DNA of 64,000 nucleotides from Lytechinus pictus (GCF_037042905.1 NC_087257.1:16546001-16610000); one strand, 5' to 3'. Shown: positions 37,495 to 49,200, numbered from the stretch's first letter. Translations and numbers: made by a program. Notes: a model not told the origin generated them from the sequence alone.

Positions 37495-37804
37495 TAATTG
37501 CTCTGACTTAAAATGAAGGAAATACATTCTAACATCAATGTGCAGGCAGTAAACCTCCATCCTTTACATGGTCTACAAACATCACAATTACTTTTTTTTA
37601 TAATGCACTTGATCACGTTCACGACGTACCTTTGTATTTCTTCATATTCCTCCCCCTTTTCTCCGCCAACAGAAGGTCCTGTGTGAATGGGTCTCTCTTC
37701 ATGAATTCGACATCAGCGGCGAGATCGTCCTCGGCATCGTCGAAATCGAAAGCCAGGGCAACGGCGAGCAATGCAGCAAAGACGATAAGTGCCTTGGTAG
37801 ACAT
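36639..37804 (-). CDS. Secreted cationic cysteine-containing peptide precursor (antimicrobial- or hormone-like), two coding exons
   Basis: Coding exon 1 (37804-37630) encodes a classic signal peptide (about residues 1-18), an acidic propiece (FDFDDAEDDLAADVEF) and dibasic sites MKR (35-37) and EKR (48-50). It ends at AAAG|GTACG in phase 1. The nearest phase-matching exon upstream of a stop on this strand starts at 36781 behind a strong acceptor (TTCTCTAG) and adds CANAPGCWCTRRKNRVVFC, giving a basic four-cysteine segment C-x5-C-x-C-x9-C. If it runs to its first stop (36639) the precursor is 105 aa. A weak donor at 36718 (CCG|GTAAAT) could instead splice on, which would change the tail. The layout of signal, acidic pro-region, KR cleavage and cationic Cys-rich segment resembles invertebrate antimicrobial peptides, but the family was not recognised. 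Confidence 0.6.
37200..37300 (-). mobile_element. Penelope-like element end with degenerate hammerhead core
   Basis: On the minus strand ATGAAGAAGGCCTAAGGCCG followed by AAAGCTCGG has the arrangement of the hammerhead ribozyme core (CUGANGA, stem II, GAAA) carried in terminal repeats of Penelope-like retroelements. The first core base is A instead of C and one base is extra before the GGCC/GGCC stem, so it is probably inactive. An AT microsatellite (37443-37495) lies nearby. Confidence 0.45.
37443..37495. repeat. AT dinucleotide microsatellite
   Basis: ATATAT repeated over about 50 bases; a shorter related run lies at 37166-37201. Confidence 0.95.
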
Positions 37805-38612
37805 GGTGTCAGTGTCGTTGACCTTTTCTGTGTTGATTATTTTGATTCATAGATAAAATTCAAAGGAAAAGTAAGCGAATAATGATCATTTTGTTTAAAA
37901 AAATTATGTCACCTTTTATCATACAAGCTATGTACTCAAGTTTGAAGAGATGCCTTGTCAGAGGGCTACTTTATAAAAAGAAAGTGTATGCGCGGCAAAA
38001 TCTACAAGAAGCTTATGGGATTTTTTAAATCGGAATTCTAATAATTTTGAATAGAATGTAGTCATTTTTAATTGATATGCCCCATGTACAATGCTGTATA
38101 TATTTTTTCGAGAGTACAACCTGTTCTGTAGGAGTGAAATACATCAAAGCACTTCTAATAGTTGGTAAAAATAATTAATGACCCATGATGGACTATAACA
38201 GGTAGGCCTATACCAGAATGAGGTATCCTATATAGTGTCAATCATAAACACTGATATTGTACCAGTCGGGCCAAAAGAATGTACGTACTGTAGATAAGGG
38301 TTCGCCGTGGCATTTGCTGCGGCGACAATTTTACGCTGTAAATTCAACACACTAATGGAATGACCAACTTTAACCCTTGGTTTAACACTATACCCTATCC
38401 TAAACCTGACATAAAACCCTATTACAACCCTAACCCTATATTTTAGACGAAATAACTCCCGGAGCAAATGTGGTGTCACCCTGGATAAGATGAAACCAAA
38501 GCATGTATAACAAAAAAGCTATTAAATCCAAAACATTGTTCTCTATATGCACAGATGAGTAATATCATACGACAACAGCAACATCATTTGCGATCACAAA
38601 AGAAATTCTTAC

Positions 38613-38743
38613 CAAAATAACTTGACAGGAAGCAAAAACGGAATCTTCGATAGCCCTCCCAGGACGATGAATACAAGCTACCGTAAGAATCTTAAAAAGA
38701 TTGAGCAGTTCTGAAGAAACCTCCAAGATACTCGATTTATATA
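38613..38743 (-). promoter_or_regulatory. TATA box and non-coding first exon of the secreted-peptide gene
   Basis: On the minus strand TATATAA lies at 38743-38737. A start about 30 bases downstream (near 38710) and a good donor TTTTG|GTAAGAAT (exon end 38613) would form a short 5' UTR exon. It would join an acceptor AACACAG at about 37828, just upstream of the start codon at 37804. The acceptor has a weak pyrimidine tract. Confidence 0.45.
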
Positions 38744-38799
38744 GTTTTTTGGGGACGTAAATCGAATGTTAATATTTATTTATCCTTCACGGTAATTGG

Positions 38800-39130
38800 G
38801 CTGGAGCGAAGCGCGTAGGACAAAGAATCACAAAGTAGAATTTCGTGTTAATTAAGCCTCATTGTGTTAATTAGCTAGGATCTGCCATTGTGCTTTAGTG
38901 ATCATGCTCACCACCGGAAGAATGATTTGCGTCGGTTTTAATGCGAGGCTGTCATTCTCAGTGAAAATTTGACCTTTCTAAAACATACGAAGTATACGAT
39001 GAAATGTAGATTAAGCTGACTCAATAAAGTATCATATTTACTCATTGGGACATGACCGTGTCTCCAAGAAATTCTGTTTTTGAAGCATTTTGTCCTGCGC
39101 AGGGAGTTCATTTTTTCTTGCCTGTTTGCG
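38800..39130. other. DNA between the peptide gene promoter and the minisatellite
   Basis: No exon or element recognised. Confidence 0.3.
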
Positions 39131-40700
39131 TCCCCCCTCCCCCTCTCCATCTTTTCTTTCTTTTCTCCTTCCCACGCCCTCCTTTCCCTCCCTCACTCTG
39201 TCCATCTTTCTTCCTTTTCTCTTTCCCCCCTCTCCCTCACTCTGTCCATCTTTCTTCCTTTTCTCTTCCCCCCTCTCCCTCACTCTGTCCATCTTTCTTC
39301 CTTTTCTCTTTCCCCTCTCTCCCTCCCTCACTCTGTCCATCTGTCTTCCTTTTCTCTTTCCCCTCTCTCCCTCCCTCACTCTGTCCATCTTTCTTCCTTT
39401 TCTCTTTCCCCTCTCTCCCTCCCTCACTCTGTCCATCTTTCTTCCTTTTCTCTTTCCCCTCTCTCCCTCCATCACTCTGTCCATCTTTCTTCCTTTTCTC
39501 TTCCCCTCTCTCCCTCCCTCACTCTGTCCATCTTTCTTCCTTTTCTCTTCCCCTCTCTCACTCCCCCACTCTGTCCATCTTTCTTCCTTTTCTCTCCCCC
39601 TGCCTCACTCTGTCCATGTTTCTTCCTTTTCTCTTTCCCCCTCTCTCCCTCACTCTATCTATCCATCTTTCTTCCTTTTCTCTTTCCCCTCTCTCCCTCC
39701 CTCACTCTATCCATCTTTCTTTCAGTTCCCTCACCTCCTCTCTCACTCTGTCCATCTTTCTTCCTTTTCTCTTCCCCTCTCTCCCTCCCTCACTCTGTCC
39801 ATCTTTCTTCCTTTTCTCTTCCCCTCTCTCACTCCCCCACTCTGTCCATCTTTCTTCCTTTTCTCTCCCCCTGCCTCACTCTGTCCATGTTTCTTCCTTT
39901 TCTCTTTCCCCCTCTCTCCCTCACTCTATCTATCCATCTTTCTTCATTTTCCATTTCCCCCCCCCTCTCTCTCTCTCCCTCCCTCCCTCCCTCCCTCCCT
40001 CCCTCCCTCCCTCCCTCCCTCCCTCCCTCCCTCCCTCCCTCCCTCCCTCCCTCCCTCACTCTATCCATCTTTCTTCCTTTTCCGTCACCCCTCTCTCCCT
40101 CCCTCATTCTATCCATCTTTCTTCATTTTCTCTTTCCCCCTCTCTTCCTCACTCTATCCATCATTCTTTCTGTTCTCTCCACCCCTCCCTCACTCTGTCT
40201 ATCTTTCTTCCTTTTCTCTTCCCCTGCCTCACTCTATCCATCTCTCTTCCTTTCCCTCACCCCCTACCTCCCTTACTCTATCCATCTTCCTTCATTTTCT
40301 CTTTCCCAATCTCTCCCTCTCTCTACCCATCTTTCTTCCTTTTCTTTTCCCCCCTCTCTCCCTCCCTCACTCTATATCCATCTTTCTTCCTTTTCTCTCT
40401 CCCTCCCTCACTCTATCCATATTTCTTCCTTTTCTCTCCCCTCCCTCACTCTGTCCATATTTCTTCCTTTTCTCTTTCCCCCTCTCTCCCTCACTCTGTC
40501 CATATTTCTTCCTTTTCTCTTTCCCCCTCTCTCCCTCACTCTATCCATCTTTCTTCCTTTTCTCTCCCCTCCCTCACTTTCTCCATCTTTCTTCCTTTTC
40601 TCTTCCCCTCTCTCCCTCCCTCACTCTATCCATCTTTCTTCATTTTCTCTTTCCCCACTCTCCCTCCCTTCCTCACTCTGTCCCTCTCTCTCCCCCTCCC
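39130..40700. repeat. 1.5-kb polypyrimidine minisatellite
   Basis: A unit of roughly 45-48 bases (CTCACTCTGTCCATCTTTCT then TCCTTTTCTCTTTCCCC) repeats about 30 times with variants. A block near 39500-39700 recurs almost unchanged about 245 bases later (39745-39945), and a pure CCCT run lies at 39977-40057. The plus strand is nearly all C and T. Open frames of over 500 codons in three phases reflect the lack of stop codons, not protein. Confidence 0.93.
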
Positions 40701-40759
40701 CATCAAGAAAACAGTCAATTGAGGCCCATTTCATAAAACCTTTTCATAACAAAATAACA

Positions 40760-42050
40760 GCATTAACAGTTAAACGCTACTGAAATCCTTCAAGCTAATT
40801 GACTTATAGTATTAAATTTGTTAAAGAAATTATATGTTATTATAACAAGTCTTTTTGAAAGGACCCCAGGTCGCAAGCGTGTCTGTGCATTTCAAACTTT
40901 GAAAAGGAATGATCTTGTATACACTTTCGAAGGATTTCTTTTAAATTTGCACAAAAAAGTAGAAAATATTTCTTACTGGTGGAGGGGGGGGGGGTAGGTA
41001 GTGCAAGTGCCCGTTTGCCACTCCTCCATCTGCTTACAATCATGGCTACAGCCATAATATGATTTCTTTATTCACTTTTATCTTTCATCATAAACACCCC
41101 CTCATGCAAAAAGACAATCCTTACTATCAACGTTTTGTAACTTATTAAACAGACAATCGAGTTAAAAAATATGACCAACAAGGGTTATAGATATAAGTTA
41201 TGATCAGTATTGTTAGTCGAAAATTTTGGATCAAAATACCCATAGGTACTCCAATAATTACATCCAACCACCATCAATTGCCCCAAAATAATTTTTCGCA
41301 GCTTGTTGGTCATATTTCAAGTCACTTGTTTTGTTGGAGTACAAACGTTGATCCAGAAATTATCAGTATTTCCAGTATCTTTCGGCAATTGCAAGAACAA
41401 TTGTGATACTATCGATTGCAAAAACTCCACAAATAATCATTTAAAAAAAATCGGAAACGTTTTTTTTATAAATAATATCGAATGGCAATATTGCCCTTTA
41501 AAGTTGCCGAACGACTCCTATATCTCAATATTATTTCATTTTCTCACTCCCCCCCCCCCCCTTCATTCTTTTTTCATTTCCCACGCTCTTTTTCTTCAGT
41601 TGCTATAATCTTTATTTTCATTGTCCATTATAAATTATTCGTCAAAGGAAAAGTACTGTAAGGCTATGTGTTTATTTTCTTTGTTTCAGAGCATGTTTCG
41701 TTTCACTGTTTTAGTATCAATATAATATTATTATGCATAGCAAGAATATGATTGCATAAATTTGATTGATTAGTATTGTATAATACATACAGTATATGTA
41801 AAGGAATATAGGCCTATATAATGAGTCATATTCAGACACAACACAATAGATTAATAAAGAATAGTGAATAAATGAATCACAGCTAATGTAAATCAGAAAA
41901 TGAATATATGAAAGAATGACACATGATGAAGATGAACGAACAAACACCATTTGCTCAAAAGGGTTTAAGATGGAATGGAAATGCAATCCATGCAAGGTAT
42001 TGTTGGTATGCACGTAACGTGATACACCATAGATTTTGAAGAAAAACACC
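40760..42050. other. Intergenic DNA, no feature recognised
   Basis: AT-rich with G or C runs (40984-40993, 41551-41561). No exon recognised. Confidence 0.35.
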
Positions 42051-42532
42051 AGTGTTGAAATAACAAATAAATGTGTTTTAATAACACCAACGACTAATTA
42101 AGTAACACTGAATTAAAATGACAGGTGTCGTCCCTTTATATGCACCAATATTAACAACCCAGTTTTTGCTGTGTACACAAAGACTGTGCTCTGCATATCT
42201 AGAGTAGATGTGTACATAGTGAAATATATCTACGTAAAAATATGGATATACCCGAACCGAGGGAATAGGTATAATATCGGGGCTTTTTTTTGGGGGGGTG
42301 GGATGGCCCACCCCCCCCCCCTCTGTACGACAATAGCAAACCGAGTAATGACACTCTATATTCAAAGCAGTGATCAGAATCGTTCTGCAACACCAATTTC
42401 GAATCTTTACATTTCGCGGTTTGTCACTGCATTTCTAACCAATTTGACCGCTATTTTGCACATAACGACTCGGCCTTGAAAAAACCCTATATTTTTGCAT
42501 TCCAAGTACACTATTTGCTATACCATTCGAGC

Positions 42533-42792
42533 AGGGGCGGATCCAGGATTTTCCAAGGGGGGGGGGGCACATTTTTCCGAGGAAAAATTTGACAAGCAAG
42601 AAAAAAAGGTTTTCAACCAAAAATTAAGAATATTTTGTCCCAGAAAAAAAGGTCTTTACTTTCAAAAGTGGGAGAGGGGGCACACTTCTGTTTCAACGGC
42701 ATTTTTACATTACAAATTTTAATTTTGCTTCTCAAAGGGAGGGGGGCACGGGCCGTCTGTGCCCCCCCCCCCCCCCCGGATCCGCCAGTGCA
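42533..42792. mobile_element. MITE of the GGCGGATCC type with G and C runs
   Basis: GGGGCGGATCCAGG at the left is mirrored by CCGGATCCGCCAGTGC at the right. AATTTGACAAGC and AAAAAAGGT phrases recur. A related fragment lies at about 58520-58855. Confidence 0.7.
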
Positions 42793-42899
42793 TTCGAGTT
42801 TTACCAATAGATTTCAAGCCAACAAAACTGAAAATTGCAAAATAGCACCGGAGAAAAACATTTTCATTCAAACATAAAAAGCACAAACAAACTTTTTTC

Positions 42900-43830
42900 T
42901 TTATTGCCACGAAATCACCCATACAGTTTTGTTAAACAAGCATAGTCTTCACAATTTAACATCCTTGAACTGTCTATAATTATTGTTACGCTTCTTGGAA
43001 TCTTTCAACGGACGTTTAATTGGATGGTCGTATTCATTTGGTTTTCTTCACCATTTTCCATCTTGTATCATTTTGATTGTCCTTCAAGCACAAATAAGCG
43101 CCGTTTAATTAGGGCACCACATTTCAGAAAGTAGAGCAAGCATTGCTACAGTGTACAGTATTCTCTTATAAGACCGTATAAAGACGATTCTTGTTAACCA
43201 TAGCTACATAGGAGGTAGCTTTGCGATAGTAGCCATATTCAGGGGCCGCGGTACGGTTTTCAAAGTGGGGGTGGGCTGACCATGCAAAAAATCACAATCA
43301 TATGGTAATTTTTACGTTTTTGTACACGGTTTTGGAAAAAAGTGGGGAGGCTGAAGCCCCCCCCCCCCCCCAGCCCCCCGCTTCCACGTCCCCTGATGTT
43401 TTTTATTCGGTTGTTTTCTCAAGGCAAGCCTCGCAGGCCTGCAGGGTGCTATATATGCCATCTTTTGTTTGTTCTACTGTCGGATAGTCTACAGGGGGCT
43501 CGAAACATTTTTAAAAATAGGGGGGGGGGGGCTATTTGAATGAACCAAAAAAAAAACCTCGGGGATATCGAAATTATAATCGTAGGGTTACGATGTCGGT
43601 GCTGACAATGGAATCTTAGTTGAATGACAATTATTCTTTCATAAAAGACAGAGATAACCTTGTCAAGAGTTCCAAGTCTGTGAACAACGCAGTATCATAG
43701 ACGATTCTTGCCCCCCATGGGAATCTGACAATTATTATGCATGGTCAAGCGCTTTAATCCATTATAGAAAATTAGCCAAACAATTATTCGAAGATGGGCT
43801 CAAACTTAGATCAAAGTAAAAAACGAAACG
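42900..43830. other. DNA 3' of the Ly6 gene
   Basis: Two G/C-run repeat fragments (around 43237-43385 and 43495-43560) in otherwise featureless DNA. Confidence 0.4.
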
Positions 43831-43833
43831 GGT

Positions 43834-46800
43834 TTACGATAAAGACAATTGACTCAAATACACAGCCGCTGATAGTGCAGTGGTGAGCCACGCCCAACAA
43901 TTAGTGTTGCTATAGTATCGGGACACGCCCATCGATTCCATGGTATTATAGGCCACCTCTCTACCAGTGTATTTGTTGCAGAAGTTGTCCCGACAGCACG
44001 CTTTGCAGTTGCCCGAATGGGCGAGTTCACGGCAAGTAGATTCCTCGGTACAGTCGAACTGCCGTGTGCAGTCACGCTTGGTGTAGACATGGACTCCAGC
44101 CGCCATCATAACTTCCGTCTGAAAAGGAAAAAAATAAGAAGAAATATTATGGAAGCTTAAAAGTGCCACCCATATGTTCATAATCATAATCATCTCGTCG
44201 TGTCTACATCTCTTAGGGAAAAGGATAAGATGAAGAGATCTCAGATCTCGTCATGTCTATATCCCGTGTGAGAGATGATCAGATGACAAGATCTTGGATC
44301 TCGTCATACCTACATCTTATAGAAGAGATGATCAGATGGCAAAATCTCGGATCTCGTCATGTCTACATTCTGTGGGAGAGATGATCATTTTCCCTAAGAG
44401 ATGTAGACATGACGAGATGATTATATGAACATCTGGGTGGCACTTTTAAGCTTCCATAGAAATATCATATTATAAGCAATGATCATTCCAATAAGGTAAG
44501 GTAAAAGCCTCCTGCTATTCTGTCAAATAATAATTTAAAAGAATAAACACAATGTTCTTTCACCTTGTTAGTTTACTTTTCCTCAAAGGGTCCTCAAATG
44601 GTCCTCAAATTGTGTGTTTTCAATGTTGTGTACTACTTTGTATTTTTGTTTCGAACAGAATATTTGCAGATTCCAATGATGTTCAAATAAATTCAGTTCA
44701 CTTCAATTCACAAATTTATTTGACAGCAGATAATGATGAAGAAGAAGACGACGAAGAGGAGGAAGAAGAAGAAGAAGGAGATGAAAAAGAAGGAGTAGAA
44801 GAAGAAGAAGAAAACAAAAGAAGAAGAAGGAGTGAAAATTAGACTACTTGGAAGTTTCACTAGATGTCAGGAAGCCCAGTAAATATTGAATGAAGTGACC
44901 CTATTGGACCAAATAGATTAATTCGGTTAACCCGTGATGATGTTAGACGATTTGACCATCACTTCTGCTCGTAGACAAACCCCTATAAAGGGGGTGGGGT
45001 GCATGTATATGAGTCTATAGGCCTAATAGAAAATTTACCAGGGATGCTTAATTGAATCGACCGTTTCCGTACCCCCCTCCCGCCACTAGCACCTATTTTA
45101 TAAGGTATATTTATCATGTGAAGGCAACCAATGATGAGGTTACAATGAATCAATGAATAACTGTAGGTATTCATGAAGTATTAACCCAGACGGGGACACA
45201 TCCCTGGCATTCATAATGCCAAAGCAACACGCACAGACCCAATGAATGATACGAACAACGCTATTGTTTCGAACTTTACATTCATCGATGTAGTGTATGT
45301 AGTCGGCTACCGTCGCGATGATGAGCGATGTGACTGGGGACTTATAATCATTAACCCCGCAGATGTCATCCATATTTTAGTAACCCGGTCGCCAAGACAG
45401 ATCCAGTGATACAATCCACGTGACATCGCAATGGACCGTGCATATTTCGGACGATAAATTTGTATCTCATGCGTTTTTAGTTTCGGGACACGCAGAAAAT
45501 ATCAGGTAAGGCTTTATTGAAGATCTTTAATTGGAAGAGTTTAGTGACATCTGTAACTGACATTGTTCAGTGGAATCTTTAATTGAAAAAGTTCAGTGAA
45601 ATATTTAATTGGAAGAGTTCAGTGATTTTTTTTATTATTGAAAGAGTTCAGTGCAAACTTTAATTGCAAGAGATCAGCGCAGTTCCGCAAATCTGTAATT
45701 GGAAGATTTCAGTGAAAGTCAATTTATTGTTAGATTTTAGTGAATCTTTAATTGGAAGAGTTTAGGGGTGAAAGCCACTGACGTACAGATGGGGGGGGGG
45801 GGGGCTTGGTGGCCATGGACTCCTCCCAAAGTTTTTATGACTAAGAAAATAAAACATGGGGAAAGGGGGAAAAGGGAAAAGGTGGATTGCAAATCTAATT
45901 GTGTTACAGATTTTGACAAAATGACCTAAAATTTTACAACTTTTCTGTTAAAATCTCGTCTTGATTTTCCAGGTGTTTCTCGATCGTGATTTTTTTTATG
46001 GGGGGGGGGGGGGGCAACAGCCCCAATGGCCCCATCTGTATGCCAATGGTGAATATTTGGGTCATAATATTTGAACTTACAAAGCAGTAGGTGTCACATT
46101 CAATGGCTACGAGGTCAATAGGTGAAAGGTCGCAGGTCGAGTTTGGGGATAACATGGACATACACCGGAAGCACTTGAAACAAGTTGAATAATCGAATAA
46201 ACCTGATAGAAGGAAAAAAAACACAGTAGAACGGTAATGCATTTTTAAATTTCATTATAGACATAAAACGATAATGAAAGCTGACTATCATAGCGACACA
46301 TTGGTAGCACCCAAGTCGGGGACATTGTGATGACCGTCGACCCCCATGAGAAGGGAAGAGAAATAGGGAACAAAAAGGGGGGGGAATCATTATTTTAAAT
46401 GCATATATCGTTCTCCCAGATGATGCACCACACTAAGGCCTACTTGAGCCCCCCCCCCCCCCCCATATAAGAACAATGGAAATAATCTTCGTGACGATAT
46501 CGCTTCTGGAATAGTTAATATTTCCGATAGTGATAACAGCAGAAGAAATAATTAATAAAAAATTCGAACTTACTTTGCTAGACATTGTGCAATCCTACAT
46601 TAAAAAAATGAAAATGCGATATACATTCTTCGTAACTATGACTTGTGTGTACTTGGATCCCCCCATTTTTTCTTATTAAGAAAACGAACATTCTGAGTTT
46701 TCAAATCTTTGGAAAAACGTGTTGCAACCATCATAAAATAGATTGGCTCTGTTTTGTTTTGTTATTGTTTGTTTTTTGTTTGTTTGGTTTTTTTGTATTA

Positions 46801-48052
46801 TTTTCATTTCCAAGTAAAGGAACAAGTCGCTGAGCCGCGTCACACACAAACCCCGACGCAAGCACCCGGAAAAGTTTGACAGATTTTCCCATTGCACCTA
46901 CACGTCTCCAAAACTCGACATGCTAGGGGTCTCATTCCACGTTCTGATGAAGATGGATGCATGCCGTCGAATAGCTTCCGAATATTCAATGTAAGTTCGA
47001 ATTTCGATTCGTAATCTAATGAGCTGTTAGTTAATTCTAACATGTAATATTCCAACTGGACTTTCTTATTATCTTGCCTGGAAATAAGATGAAAAAAAGA
47101 AGAAGAAAATGATGACTAAAATGGTAATCAACGTGTTTTTACAATGTAATAGCATTAAGAACATTAAAGGACAAGTCCATCCCAAAAATGTTGGTTTCAT
47201 TAAAAAGAGAAAAATCAAACAAGCATAAAACTGAAAATTTCATCAAAATCGGATGTAAAATAAGAAAGTTATGATATTTTAAAATTTTGTTTTTAATTTC
47301 ATGAAATAGTATACTCACATCCTGGTAGGTATGCAAATGAGGAAACTGATGACATCATCAACTCACTATTTCTTTTGTATTTCATTACATGGAATATGAA
47401 AAATTCTTATTTTCTCCTCATTGTCATGTCAAACGAATTTTTATTCCTCTCTTAACATTATGTAATTATCATTTCTTTGAACATTTTGTGGTTCAAACAA
47501 AAGGGTCCTTGTTGTCAAATCTGTAAAAATAATATTATACAATTCAAACAATAAGAAACAAAAGAAACGGTGAGTGATGGACATTATCAACACTCTCATT
47601 TGCATATCACGTAGTTGTACATGATTTTTTTGTGAAAACAAAACATAGTTGTACATAACTGTTTTGTGAAAAAATCGAAACTTTAAAATATCATAACTTT
47701 CTTATTGTATTCCGATTTTGGTGAATTTTCAGTGTAATGCTTCTTTGATTATTATCTTTTTATTCAAATCAACATTTTCTGGGGTGGACTTGACCTTTAA
47801 CAATGGCAAATTAAGTAGGATACGCATTAGTTATACATTCTAAAATTATGTAAAATCCATTTTGATTATCCCCGATATTGCACCTCATTGGTGAACGGTG
47901 ATAAATTTGCATTGATGCATAAAACGATTATCATGATAATAACGTTACCGACCCTTTGAATAAAAAAAAAACACATAAATAATAGATTCCCCATGTATTT
48001 ACTTACCGAGAAACACAATCAAAACAAGCGTCAAATGTCCTCCAAATATCAT
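43834..48052 (-). CDS. Ly6/uPAR (three-finger) GPI-anchored surface protein, three exons
   Basis: Minus-strand exons 48052-48007, 46202-46081 and 44118-43834 join in phase (CTCG|GTAAGT, TATCAG|GTTTA, CTTT|GTAAG, TTTCAG|ACGG) to give 150 aa. Exon 1 encodes a signal peptide (MIFGGHLTLVLIVFL). The mature part starts near the FKCFRC motif (residues 24-29), the usual first LU-domain cysteines, and ends with KACCRDNFCN (95-104), the diagnostic CCxxxxCN signature. A possible N-glycosylation site is Asn36 (NST). After a Tyr/Ser/Asn spacer the protein closes with a hydrophobic tail (WAWLTTALSAAVYL), as expected of a GPI signal. Intron 2 carries an inverted repeat about 20 bases from exon 3, and intron 1 contains an unrelated possible exon and a MITE. 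The ligand is unknown. Confidence 0.82.
44141..44466. repeat. Inverted-repeat element in intron 2 of the Ly6 gene with internal tandem units
   Basis: The arms 44141-44171 and 44436-44466 are near-perfect inverted repeats (core GGAAGCTTAAAAGTGCCACC), and the next bases with CATCTCTTAGGG also pair. Between them about four units of roughly 66 bp repeat AGAGATGATCAGATG and ATCTCGGATCTCGTCATG. The left arm begins only about 23 bases from the exon 3 acceptor. Confidence 0.7.
45140..45373 (-). CDS. Unidentified 77-aa open frame in intron 2 of the Ly6 gene
   Basis: A complete frame from ATG (MDDICGVNDYKSPVTS) to TAA, preceded by an in-frame stop. Its composition is more protein-like and its DNA less AT-rich than the surroundings. 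No domain, signal peptide or splice partner was recognised. It may be chance. Confidence 0.22.
   Translation of the reverse strand: MDDICGVNDYKSPVTSLIIATVADYIHYIDECKVRNNSVVRIIHWVCACCFGIMNARDVSPSGLILHEYLQLFIDSL
45525..45766. repeat. Degenerate tandem repeat (TTTAATTGGAAGAGTTCAGTG)
   Basis: About seven diverged units of roughly 30-40 bases built on CTTTAATTGGAAGAG and TTCAGTG, in intron 2 of the Ly6 gene. Confidence 0.8.
46840..47077 (-). CDS. Possible terminal exon of an unidentified gene inside the Ly6 intron 1
   Basis: On the minus strand a strong acceptor (pyrimidine tract ending TTATTTCCAG) is followed by a 79-codon open frame, if entered in phase 2, ending at a TGA at 46840. The product begins QDNKKVQLEYYMLELT and ends with a cysteine-rich run that includes CRCNGKIC and GACVGVC, six cysteines in 26 residues. 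The Ly6 first exon ends in phase 1, so the two cannot simply join. Upstream exons were not identified. Confidence 0.35.
47164..47800. mobile_element. MITE with TTAAAGGACAAGTCCA ends (637 bp), Ly6 intron 1
   Basis: TTAAAGGACAAGTCCATCCC pairs with GGGTGGACTTGACCTTTAA. Inward, TTCATCAAAATCGGATGTAA pairs loosely with TATTCCGATTTTGGTGAATT. AT-rich interior without coding capacity. Confidence 0.82.
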
Positions 48053-48604
48053 TTTCAAAATTGAAACTACATGTAGCAAAGAATTGAAATCAAAAGTTTT
48101 ATCCTTGGACAAGTCCAGCTATTTTTATTGCATGGAAGGTGCATAACGGGAAATGCAGACGACACAGCACGAGATGTTGCTATCGATAACAGTCTTCATG
48201 CGAGGGATGCTTTGGCGGGTTTATTGTTATCGCGGGCTCGGCTGGACATCATCTCGCGGCTCGTTCATTGGAAGTATATGTGATGACGTCGTGATCGAGT
48301 CTCGGGGGGATCGAGAGACACCTTACTTTCCAACATCGCCCGCCTGCCCGGTCCAGACCCGCACTACCTCCAGAAAAACAGCGACATCCGTGACAATCTA
48401 ATGAATAAACAATTCTAAGCGAACAGGCATAAGAATTGATGTGACGATTGCTTTCTCCAATATTGGAAGCCATTTTCAAGCTTGTCTGGATATCACATCG
48501 AGAAAATGAGTAGATACAACTTATTGGAAACTTTTTGTAACGCAAGGATTGATAATATTTAATATTGGCCTAATCAGACTGTAAAATAACTCACTAAGAG
48601 TAAT

Positions 48605-48606
48605 TA

Positions 48607-48663
<57 letters not shown>

Positions 48664-48687
48664 AACTAGTACTAGTACTAGTACTAG

Positions 48688-48768
<81 letters not shown>

Positions 48769-48818
48769 AACTAGTACTAGTACTAGTACTAGTACTACTA
48801 CTACTACTACTACTACTT

Positions 48819-48864
<46 letters not shown>

Positions 48865-48865
48865 A

Positions 48866-48921
<56 letters not shown>

Positions 48922-48939
48922 AACTAGTACTAGTACTAG

Positions 48940-48981
<42 letters not shown>

Positions 48982-48999
48982 AACTAGTACTAGTACTAG

Positions 49000-49044
<45 letters not shown>

Positions 49045-49065
49045 TACTACTACTACTACTACTAT

Positions 49066-49113
<48 letters not shown>

Positions 49114-49157
49114 CACCACCACAACCACCTCCACCACCACTACTACTACTGCTGCTG

Positions 49158-49197
<40 letters not shown>

Positions 49198-49200
49198 GTC
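48605..49200. repeat. CTA/ACT trinucleotide microsatellite with interspersed ACTAGT blocks
   Basis: Nearly 600 bases of ACT units, broken by repeated CAACTAGTACTAGTACTAGT blocks and a CCA stretch near 49105-49135. A poly-valine frame on the minus strand is an artefact. Confidence 0.95.

Noticed and set aside
39052-40783. Three overlapping open frames of about 550 codons, rich in Ser, Pro, Phe and Leu
   Set aside because: They lie wholly in the polypyrimidine minisatellite. C/T-only DNA has no stop codons in any phase, and all three phases are open.
48604-49140. 178-codon frame encoding almost only valine
   Set aside because: It is a translation of the CTA microsatellite.
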